Positions 47,835-54,501 of a stretch of 64,000 nt of DNA are shown one piece after another. Within the stretch, counting starts at the first letter, position 1. Every line of letters starts with the position of its first letter. The position numbers and the translations under genes were made by a program. The notes under the pieces were generated by a model that saw only the letters and a list, made by a program, of their open reading frames with translations, was not told the origin of the DNA and made no database searches. Origin of the DNA: Schaalia sp. lx-260 (GTDB lineage: Bacteria > Actinomycetota > Actinomycetes > Actinomycetales > Actinomycetaceae); the NCBI RefSeq assembly GCF_021083645.1, contig NZ_JAJNRQ010000006.1, positions 1 to 64,000 on the forward strand. The letters run 5' to 3'.

Positions 47835-48874
47835 GGTGTTTCACTTCCTGTGGGCAGGTTTAAGGTATCTGGTGCGGGTTTGTTATCGGTAAATGTGATG
47901 AATGTTTGTCCAAGTTCAGATGAGATAATACGAACGGGGCGGACTTGCGTTCCGTCAAGGACACAGCCTTCTTGTCCTTCAATCGCGTAGATTGCTGCCG
48001 GTGATAGTGAGTACAGCAGCGTCGGTTCAACGAGCGCTAATTGTGCGCTGATTTTTTGGTTGGAATTTTCGTCTGTTATTTGTTCTTTCCATGCGCGGTA
48101 TGTGGGTGTATTTACTAGTTGCGCTAGCGCATCGGGGTCAGTGACACTGCCATCAGCGTTGATAGGTAAAGTGAGTGTGTCAATGGTGAGATTGTGTTCT
48201 CCTTCGAGGAGGTTCTGTGGCATGTCAGAAATTCGCACCTCTGTGAGAGTTTTTTCTAAGGTAATCAGAGGGGTTCCTACCTCGATATTCTGACCGATTT
48301 TCGCTGTACATTCAGCGGGGGTAATGCTGCTGTGTGGAAGCCATATGAATGATGAGGGGCTTATTACGGGGAGGTTGTACGTGTTGTATGAGCTCAAAAG
48401 CCCCATCATATGTGCGATTGCGCGGAAAGTGTCTGCGGTGATGGTGTCTGTAGTTGTGATTGTGTAGCCAAGGCGTTGGAGTTCTTCGTTTAGGGCTTGA
48501 ACGTCATCCCCTTTGTCACCGTATGATAGGTCGCGCCATAGGGGGATAGATGTGGCGAGAGCGTAGATATTGCGGTCTTCAAGGGTCATGATGTGGTTGC
48601 CGGAGGATATGGGGGCGCGTGGGCTACAGTTCATGCGCGTCAGGAGTCCTGTTGTTGGGGAAAAAAGTTTTTCTTCTTCCGTATAGGTGACGCTGAGGGA
48701 GACTGTACGTTTATCGTCGATGGTGCGTGAACTAACAGGCGTGCTGGTGAGCGGGGCTGCTTTTTCTGTGCCGTGCGGAGTCACAGGTTGAAAGAGGTAG
48801 GCTCCAAGGGCAAGTCCGATGCCAAGGATGACGAGCACGAGAGTGGCTCCATACGCTATACGGTTCCATTTCAT
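47819..48874 (-). CDS. Membrane-anchored adaptor with peptidoglycan-binding-like domain
   Basis: 351 aa from ATG 48874, with AAAGGAG upstream; the frame to 48901 is not needed. One N-terminal membrane anchor (about 10–28), then an extracytoplasmic part resembling membrane-fusion proteins: LFSPTTGLLTR and IEVGTPLITLEK look like the halves of a lipoyl-type barrel. Inserted between them is a PG_binding_1-like domain (LSYGDKGDDVQALNEELQRLG, about 116–136). Actinobacteria commonly combine such adaptors with a MacB-type ATPase and permease. Probably couples the exporter to the cell wall or captures the exported peptide; this is inference. Confidence 0.8.
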   Translation of the reverse strand: MKWNRIAYGATLVLVILGIGLALGAYLFQPVTPHGTEKAAPLTSTPVSSRTIDDKRTVSLSVTYTEEEKLFSPTTGLLTRMNCSPRAPISSGNHIMTLEDRNIYALATSIPLWRDLSYGDKGDDVQALNEELQRLGYTITTTDTITADTFRAIAHMMGLLSSYNTYNLPVISPSSFIWLPHSSITPAECTAKIGQNIEVGTPLITLEKTLTEVRISDMPQNLLEGEHNLTIDTLTLPINADGSVTDPDALAQLVNTPTYRAWKEQITDENSNQKISAQLALVEPTLLYSLSPAAIYAIEGQEGCVLDGTQVRPVRIISSELGQTFITFTDNKPAPDTLNLPTGSETPCRSH

Positions 48875-48944
48875 TAGGCTCTCCTTTGAGCTGTGGCGCA
48901 TGCTTTCTATTATCGCTTTTTGGGAAGTTTATGCGGCTGAGTTT

Positions 48945-49553
48945 TTATGATTCTTCGTTATCGTCGAGCAGGTGTAGTGGGTCTGAAGCACACTCATGCG
49001 CTTCAGGGGAACTCACACGCGGATCACCACTGTCATACCAACGGTTCACATCAGCTACACTACTTCCTTTTTCAAGAAAACCAGCCTCCACCAAACAATC
49101 ACGCTCAGCAGCAGGCCAATCCACATTGTCTGGATTCGTCCTCAACTTCCAATACCAGATCTCCGTGTCAATAAGCCCAGCTTTTTCCTCACAATCAATA
49201 TGGAGCTTCTTTTCTTCCTCCTCAGAAATATCTGCACGAGAGTCAATACTTCCACCACCCCTAGGGGAATATACAACCCCGGTAAAACCATTATCTCTGA
49301 GGCATTGAGCTGCTCTTTCTTGTGACTCACGATATTCCGCGTCACTCACCTGTTCATCAGTAATAACGGCTTTGAAATAATCAGAAGCAGACGCATAAGC
49401 TTCCGCCATTTCTTTGGCGTAGGGGCCAGTAAAGTGCGGAATACTTTGCCCATTCCCTCCATCTGTAGCCCCCTCAGACGACACGTGAGCACATGCCGCC
49501 AACGAGAGGGACATACAGAAAACAAAAACAAGCGTTCTAGACGCGCTGCTCAT
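48945..49553 (-). CDS. Putative lipoprotein, downstream copy of a tandem pair
   Basis: 202 aa from ATG 49553 (AAGAG upstream); GTG at 49559 is less likely. Signal peptide with lipobox LAAC, so membrane-anchored by the cysteine at about 20. The mature part has four further cysteines in the contexts AAQC, IDCEE, RDCLVEAGF and HECASDP. No family recognised. It is a near copy of the preceding protein at 49556–50170, differing mainly in a central patch of about 30 residues (around 95–120). Begins two bases after the stop of that gene. In a peptide/ABC operon such a lipoprotein could be an immunity or receptor protein; not proven. Confidence 0.75.
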   Translation of the reverse strand: MSSASRTLVFVFCMSLSLAACAHVSSEGATDGGNGQSIPHFTGPYAKEMAEAYASASDYFKAVITDEQVSDAEYRESQERAAQCLRDNGFTGVVYSPRGGGSIDSRADISEEEEKKLHIDCEEKAGLIDTEIWYWKLRTNPDNVDWPAAERDCLVEAGFLEKGSSVADVNRWYDSGDPRVSSPEAHECASDPLHLLDDNEES

Positions 49554-50179
49554 AGTCACTCTTCTTCCGAAAGACTATCGTCGAGCAGGTGTAGTGGGTC
49601 TGAAGCACATTCATGCGCTTCAGGGGAACTCACACGCGGATCAGCACTGTCATACCAACGGTTCATATCAGCTACACTACTTCCTTTTTCAAGAAAGCCA
49701 GCCTCCACCAAACAATCACGCTCAGCAGCAGGCCAATCCACATTGTCTGGATTCGTCCTCAAGTTCCAATACCAGATCTCCGTGTCAATAAGCCCAGCTT
49801 TTTCCTCACAACCGGTGTAGATTTTTCGCCATTGTTCTACGGGCATATCACTTCGATCTTCTACTGATCCACCACCTCTAGCGAAAAACTTTATCCCCGT
49901 AAATCCGTTATCACGCCAACACTGGGCGGCTCGCTCTCGCGCTTCTTGATATTCCGCGTCACTCACCTGTTCATCAGCAATAACGGCTTTGAAATAATCA
50001 GAAGCAGACGCATAGTCTTCCGCGATTTCTTTAGCATAGGGACCAGTAAAGTGCGGAATACTTTGCCCGCTCCCTCCATCTGTAGCCCCCTCAGGCGACA
50101 CGTGAGCACATGCCGCCAACGAGAGGGACATACAGAAGACAAAAGCAAGCGTTCTAGACACTCTGCTCATAGTCACTCT
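48961..50179 (-). repeat. Tandem 617-base direct duplication covering the lipoprotein genes
   Basis: 48961–49194 repeats at 49578–49811, and 49331–49562 repeats at 49948–50179, all with the same offset of 617 bases. The repeats are nearly identical at the DNA level and include the ribosome site of each copy. The intervening ~135 bases of each unit are much more diverged. This is a recent gene duplication with change concentrated in one central segment. Confidence 0.85.
49556..50170 (-). CDS. Putative lipoprotein, upstream copy of a tandem pair
   Basis: 204 aa from ATG 50170 with AAGAG upstream, overlapping the small exported-peptide gene by 17 bases; the frame to 50320 runs inside that gene and is rejected. 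Lipobox LAAC and the same four mature cysteines as its paralogue. The C-terminal ~85 residues (from EEKAGLIDTEIWYW) and N-terminal ~90 are almost identical between copies, while the middle differs (KFFARGGGSVEDRSD here, VYSPRGGGSIDSRAD in the other). Function unknown. Confidence 0.75.
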   Translation of the reverse strand: MSRVSRTLAFVFCMSLSLAACAHVSPEGATDGGSGQSIPHFTGPYAKEIAEDYASASDYFKAVIADEQVSDAEYQEARERAAQCWRDNGFTGIKFFARGGGSVEDRSDMPVEQWRKIYTGCEEKAGLIDTEIWYWNLRTNPDNVDWPAAERDCLVEAGFLEKGSSVADMNRWYDSADPRVSSPEAHECASDPLHLLDDSLSEEE

Positions 50180-50459
50180 TTTCCCAACGGTAGTGACATA
50201 CGTTAAATTGGGACTTGTGTCCACGCTTCTTCCAACCAGCATCGGTCCAGTTTCCGTTAGCTTTTTCCCAATAACGCGATGCTTTGCAACCATCCGCTTG
50301 CGAAAAACCGCCATTCTCATTTCGGAAAATCACGCAAGTAAATGCCTGTGTCGCCGCACTTTCATGAGCACTGATCGCAGGAGCAGCCACAAAAGCACCA
50401 GCACATAACCCCACTGATACAGCCATCGCAATCCATCGTTTTTTCAATTCTTTTTTCAT
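50154..50459 (-). CDS. Small exported peptide, bacteriocin-like, family not recognised
   Basis: 101 aa from ATG 50459, which has AAAGGAG upstream; the frame to 50546 is not needed. A clear Sec signal peptide: basic KKELKKR, a hydrophobic core and AISA before H32. The mature part of about 70 residues is polar and basic, with tryptophans near 64, 71, 76 and 92, and three cysteines (C42, C58, C88). Size and export mode recall lactococcin 972-type bacteriocins, but I see no convincing sequence match. It is the first gene of the operon with the two lipoproteins and the ABC exporter, overlapping the first lipoprotein by 17 bases. Confidence 0.75.
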   Translation of the reverse strand: MKKELKKRWIAMAVSVGLCAGAFVAAPAISAHESAATQAFTCVIFRNENGGFSQADGCKASRYWEKANGNWTDAGWKKRGHKSQFNVCHYRWEKSDYEQSV

Positions 50460-50598
50460 CTTCAGCTCCTTTGCATGAATAATCGGTAAGATCGCCTTTG
50501 CCTCATCCGATAAAAGCAGCCTACAGCAGAAAAAACCAAAAAACAATGATTTGAATAAGTTTTTTTAAGCAAAGAAAATAGGTAGCAAAACAAGGCAA

Positions 50599-50627
50599 AA
50601 TCCCAGCAACAAAAAGTCGCTGGGATT
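50599..50627 (-). terminator. Terminator of the tRNA gene
   Basis: AATCCCAGC pairs with GCTGGGATT around an 11-base loop, immediately downstream of the tRNA on the minus strand and followed by TTTTGCC. It separates the tRNA from the peptide operon, which therefore needs its own promoter in 50460–50598. Confidence 0.8.
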
Positions 50628-50633
50628 AAAACG

Positions 50634-50707
50634 TACCCCCGATGGGACTCGAACCCATAACACATCGATTTTAAGTCGATTGCCTCTGCCAATTGGGCTA
50701 CGGGGGC
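50634..50707 (-). tRNA. tRNA with UAA anticodon (Leu by codon), short variable loop
   Basis: 74 bases without encoded CCA. Acceptor GCCCCCG/CGGGGGU (one G-U pair), D arm GCC/GGC, anticodon stem AUCGA/UCGAU closing the loop CUUAAAA (anticodon UAA), five-base variable region GUGUU, and T arm AUGGG-UUCGAGU-CCCAU; discriminator A. UAA reads the leucine codon UUA. Bacterial leucine tRNAs normally have a long variable arm, which is missing here, so charging identity is an inference from the anticodon alone. Confidence 0.85.
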
Positions 50708-50735
50708 AAAGGCGCCAGTAGACAACCCTACACGA

Positions 50736-51704
50736 TCATTTCACCATTGACAGAGCAATTCCGTCAAGAATGTCATGTTCCGATGTAAGAACCGTATCAA
50801 TGGTATAGCCTTTCGCGCATGTCCTCTCACATACACGCGCAACAACCCTCTGCCATATGAGGGCACCTCCGGCAATCACATCAGCACGACCTTTCGGCAT
50901 AAAACCAAGGGAAGCCTTGAGAGCAACAGGCTGATCGACCATAAAACGTACCGCAGAGTTAATATCCTCACACCCAAGTTCCACACCATGAATAGCCTGC
51001 GGATCATAAGCATCCAAACCTAAAGCCTGAGCCGTAATAGTTGTCACTGTTCCAGCAACGCCCACCACAGTCTTTACCAAAGATAGATCCACTATTTCTT
51101 CCGCACAATCAAGCTGCTCATCAATCCAACGTATAGCAGCCTCTTGTTCCGCCTGAGGAATACCTCCTCGACTCTCCACATTCTCAAAAAACTTTTCACT
51201 CACCCGAACAGAACCCATATCAATAGAAATCGCACTCGTCACCTCGCAATCTCCCAACACAAGTTCCGTCGAACCCCCACCAATATCCACAACCAACACA
51301 GGGCGTTCATGCGCAGGCCCCATCACCGATAAAGCGCCCGAAAAAGATAATGCTGCTTCCTCGGTTCCCGGCACCACCTCAGGTGTCACCCCAAGTATTT
51401 CCTCAACACCATCAATAAAAACCTGACGGTTTGCCGCATCACGCATAGCTGAGGTCGCAACAAAACGGATACGTGAAACCCCAGCCTCATCAATCAATGC
51501 ACGGTACTCACGAAGAGCCACCAAAGAACGTTCAATCGCCTCAGGAGCCAAAAGACCCGTTTTATCTACCCCCTGCCCTAAACGCACAATACGCATTTCC
51601 CGAGCATAATCCGTCAACACAGGCCGATCACCCTGATACGTCACATCAGCCAAAAGCAAACGAATCGAATTAGTTCCACAATCAATAGCAGCGATACGTG
51701 TCAT
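50736..51704 (-). CDS. Ppx/GppA family phosphatase (exopolyphosphatase)
   Basis: 322 aa from ATG 51704, with GAAGGGG upstream; the frame to 51761 is rejected because it adds residues before the conserved start. ASKHA fold: AAIDCGTNSIRLLLAD, FVATSAMRDAANR, GTEEAALSFSGAL, and VVDIGGGSTELVLGD. Removes phosphate from polyphosphate or pppGpp. Third gene of the ftsB–DUF501–ppx string seen across actinobacteria, 23 bases after DUF501. Confidence 0.93.
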   Translation of the reverse strand: MTRIAAIDCGTNSIRLLLADVTYQGDRPVLTDYAREMRIVRLGQGVDKTGLLAPEAIERSLVALREYRALIDEAGVSRIRFVATSAMRDAANRQVFIDGVEEILGVTPEVVPGTEEAALSFSGALSVMGPAHERPVLVVDIGGGSTELVLGDCEVTSAISIDMGSVRVSEKFFENVESRGGIPQAEQEAAIRWIDEQLDCAEEIVDLSLVKTVVGVAGTVTTITAQALGLDAYDPQAIHGVELGCEDINSAVRFMVDQPVALKASLGFMPKGRADVIAGGALIWQRVVARVCERTCAKGYTIDTVLTSEHDILDGIALSMVK

Positions 51705-51727
51705 AACGAAAACCCCTTCATCACACG

Positions 51728-52243
51728 TCACATTTCGCATGTACAGCGAGTAGGCGACCACAGATTGCGTTCTTCCATCAATTCAAGAGCGCGATCACCT
51801 ACAACATTGATGCCTTGTCCCACCGCTAACGCATGCCCCACAAGCGCATGTAAACATTTCACCCGAGTAGGCATCCCGCCTGCAGAAATACCATCAATTT
51901 CAGGAACTTCACCCAAGCGGCGACGACGAGAAATATAATCCTCATGCGCACGCTTATAAGCCTCACGCGCCTGGTCGTCCTCAGCCAACCAGTCATTCAA
52001 CTGTTCCATTGTTTTCTCAGCTTCAAGGGTTGAACACCCTTTCACAGCGCCAGGATGAGTCAAATAAAACATCGTAGGGAAAGGACTACCATCTTCTAAG
52101 CGTGGCGCCGTCACCACAACAGTTGGCCGCCCACACACACACCGCGCACCGATTCCAATAACTCCACGTGGAATACGGTCTAATTGTTGGCGTAACGTAT
52201 CAATATCAGCTTCAGAAGCCGCTTCCCATAATGTCTCAGTCAC
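51728..52243 (-). CDS. DUF501 family protein
   Basis: About 171 aa if started at GTG 52243 (AATAGGCAAT upstream); the longer frame to 52303 begins with a cysteine-rich unconserved stretch. Conserved DUF501 segments: RIPRGVIGIGARCVCGRPTVV, PTMFYLTHP, and MPTRVKCLHALVGHALA followed by NVVGDRALELM. Four to five cysteines suggest metal binding. Function unknown, but the position between ftsB and ppx is highly conserved in actinobacteria. Confidence 0.85.
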   Translation of the reverse strand: MTETLWEAASEADIDTLRQQLDRIPRGVIGIGARCVCGRPTVVVTAPRLEDGSPFPTMFYLTHPGAVKGCSTLEAEKTMEQLNDWLAEDDQAREAYKRAHEDYISRRRRLGEVPEIDGISAGGMPTRVKCLHALVGHALAVGQGINVVGDRALELMEERNLWSPTRCTCEM

Positions 52244-52347
52244 ATTGCCTATTGTCGCATATTCACAGATCGAAACTCGGCACACGAAAACCCGCATGCA
52301 CATACGCTTTCAGATATACCTATCGGTGATTTGAGGACCCTATTGCC

Positions 52348-53256
52348 TTATTGCCCGGAAGCAGGGTCAGCATCAGAGTTTTCATTTTGCCCAGCGTCAC
52401 TTTGATGAGTTTCTGCCTGTTCTTGCGCACTGTGATCGGTGTGCGCGTCAAGGTTTTCCGGTGCTCCTACAGTCATGGCACGTGCATGTTCGTCAGCACG
52501 GTCAGCCTCATCAAGAGATAAAACAAAAATCTGAACCCACGGGCGCGCAGGTCCTTCCCGTTGAGCCGCAGCAACTTGCGATTGCTCTCGATATTCTTCA
52601 CCAGGATCAGCAACAGTAAACTGTGTTTCCCCGCGCTTCACATATCCCAAACGGGTGCGCGCCTGCGAAGCAATATAGCTCGGATCATCCCATAATTTCA
52701 GTTGCTGACTGAGCTGTTCATTGCGTTCTTGAGCCTGCGCCACTTCTTTCACAATATTGTTATATTCATGCTCTTGTTGCCACCATTGATACAACGAAGG
52801 AAGAAGCAGAACACACAGCACAGCACATGTGATAGCAACCCCAAGAAAACGAACAGAAAATTCAATCCCGCCTAAGCTCACTACCCGCTTATCATGCTGA
52901 GTTTGGGCATCAGATTGCATACTTGCACTTCGTCTGGCCCTTTTTTGACGAGGCAACCTGCTTGTTACGCGCACTCGCGTTTTTTGATCTGACAGGGCCT
53001 GCTGAACGCGGGAAGAATGGGGTAATTGTGACTTTTCTACTGACTGATTTTTTTCAGCCGCCCGAGGGGGATCCTCACTCACTCGACTTCGTGGCTGGTG
53101 TATAGGTGCAGCTTTTCTCGCTGCTTCATCATTCCTTGCGAGGGTTTTTCCACTATCCGATTGCGCACGAGAGACAGATGGACGTGCAGATGTTCCTGTA
53201 CGCCGATTAGAACGTTTCGGCGGACGAGGACGCGAAGGGCCGGATAAGGAATTCAT
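52348..53256 (-). CDS. ftsB: FtsB/DivIC-family septum formation protein
   Basis: 302 aa. A ~130-residue basic, disordered cytoplasmic region rich in Arg, Ser and Pro, one membrane segment (about 135–158), then an extracytoplasmic coiled coil (EVAQAQERNEQLSQQLKLWDD) followed by the FtsB-type PSYIASQARTRLGYVKRGE motif. Ends with an acidic Gln/Asp-rich tail. Part of the FtsQLB divisome complex. Long cytoplasmic tails are usual in actinobacterial FtsB. Enolase, its frequent upstream neighbour, is not here. Confidence 0.88.
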   Translation of the reverse strand: MNSLSGPSRPRPPKRSNRRTGTSARPSVSRAQSDSGKTLARNDEAARKAAPIHQPRSRVSEDPPRAAEKNQSVEKSQLPHSSRVQQALSDQKTRVRVTSRLPRQKRARRSASMQSDAQTQHDKRVVSLGGIEFSVRFLGVAITCAVLCVLLLPSLYQWWQQEHEYNNIVKEVAQAQERNEQLSQQLKLWDDPSYIASQARTRLGYVKRGETQFTVADPGEEYREQSQVAAAQREGPARPWVQIFVLSLDEADRADEHARAMTVGAPENLDAHTDHSAQEQAETHQSDAGQNENSDADPASGQ

Positions 53257-53437
53257 GTAGTTAATGGTTCCTTAAATCCGCGAAGTGGCCAATAGATTAC
53301 GCGGCATGTCTTTAGTCCATATGCGCTTCATGGTGTGAATAGCAGCAAAGTTATCCACAGTTTGATGCAGGATTTTCTATATGACCCGCCTTTTTGAAGA
53401 TACTGTCTTTACGGTGTTTGAAGGTGCAGGAGGTCTC

Positions 53438-54454
53438 ATGAATCTTTTCACACATAGCACAGTTTTTCGGCGTGGTCTTTCATCCGTTGCAGTAGGAACA
53501 GATCATCATAATCAATTCATTTTCACACACCTTGAAGAACGTGAAATCGCATGGTTAACAAGAGGAAACCTCCCCCACACACCTAGGATCCGAGGGGATA
53601 ACCAGTATGTAAATTCTTCCTTTGTTTTAGAGAATGATATGTCCCAAAACAAAGGGCGGACCCCGTCTTTTTCTCATATCCCCACACCCGTAAGTGCTCA
53701 TCGTTTCACATGGGTACTTCAGGCACGCTCGCTAGCCGAAAGGAAACACTCACGCACAAAACTGCGTCTACTGATTTTAGGTGTGGATTCAACGATCCTT
53801 TTGGCTGTGAAACTTGCATCTGAGTTACGCGATATTCACGTGGAAATACGCGATGACGGAAAAGTAGATCCTGAACTTGACGCGTTTTTCGGTGGAGGGT
53901 ATTTCCAAATGCCACGCGGACGCAGCGCCTGCCAGTTTTTACGCTCCACGCATACGGCCACTGCTGGTCGTATGACACGGTGGGATGGAGTCATTGTGTT
54001 AAATAATCGCGCTGCTGATCCGATGAAATGTGATGAGGCGCGTCAACTCTCTTTACCTTATTGTGTCCTCATCCATGATGAGGCCCACAGCAGCATCACA
54101 CCCGTGATGAATCCTCAGAAAAGTCCATGCCCGCAATGTATCGAGTTATATCGCAATGAGCGTGATCCTTTTCGCGCGCATATGCAGCAAAGGCTCCGCG
54201 ACATTCCAGTTCCACAACTCAGCCTTCTGCGTCGTCATATGTGCGCTATTTCTCTGGCACATACGCTTCGTGATTGGGGACTACCAACCGCTTCTTACGC
54301 CACTGGTTCTGATACCGCCATTCCTATAGCTGAGCGCTCCCATACGCTTCTTCAGATCATGGACGACGGTTCCATAAGAAACGAAAGAATCCGCTCACAC
54401 CCTCGATGCTCATGTGTAGCAGGAGGGTCCTCACGATCGTCGCAATACCAGTAA
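53438..54454 (+). CDS. E1/ThiF-like cyclodehydratase-fold protein (Rv3196-like)
   Basis: 338 aa from ATG 53438, preceded by AGGAGG; the frame to 53381 is less likely. The middle has a Rossmann-like segment (KLRLLILGVDSTILLAVKLA, about 108–126). A zinc tetrathiolate is visible as C231-P-Q-C234 and C324-S-C326, the layout of ThiF/E1-like and TOMM cyclodehydratase partner proteins. No YcaO gene or precursor peptide is nearby. The order E1-like, UvrD2-like helicase, NudC matches the mycobacterial Rv3196–Rv3199c neighbourhood. Its true substrate is unknown. Confidence 0.7.
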   Translation: MNLFTHSTVFRRGLSSVAVGTDHHNQFIFTHLEEREIAWLTRGNLPHTPRIRGDNQYVNSSFVLENDMSQNKGRTPSFSHIPTPVSAHRFTWVLQARSLAERKHSRTKLRLLILGVDSTILLAVKLASELRDIHVEIRDDGKVDPELDAFFGGGYFQMPRGRSACQFLRSTHTATAGRMTRWDGVIVLNNRAADPMKCDEARQLSLPYCVLIHDEAHSSITPVMNPQKSPCPQCIELYRNERDPFRAHMQQRLRDIPVPQLSLLRRHMCAISLAHTLRDWGLPTASYATGSDTAIPIAERSHTLLQIMDDGSIRNERIRSHPRCSCVAGGSSRSSQYQ

Positions 54455-54501
54455 TCACGAATAAAAATCAAGGTTTTCATGTATCAGATATCGTATCCGT
54501 T

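Noticed and set aside
50154-50459. Direct assignment of the small peptide to lactococcin 972
   Set aside because: Size, signal peptide and context fit, but the family's aromatic/glycine pattern is not visible, so the name was not used.
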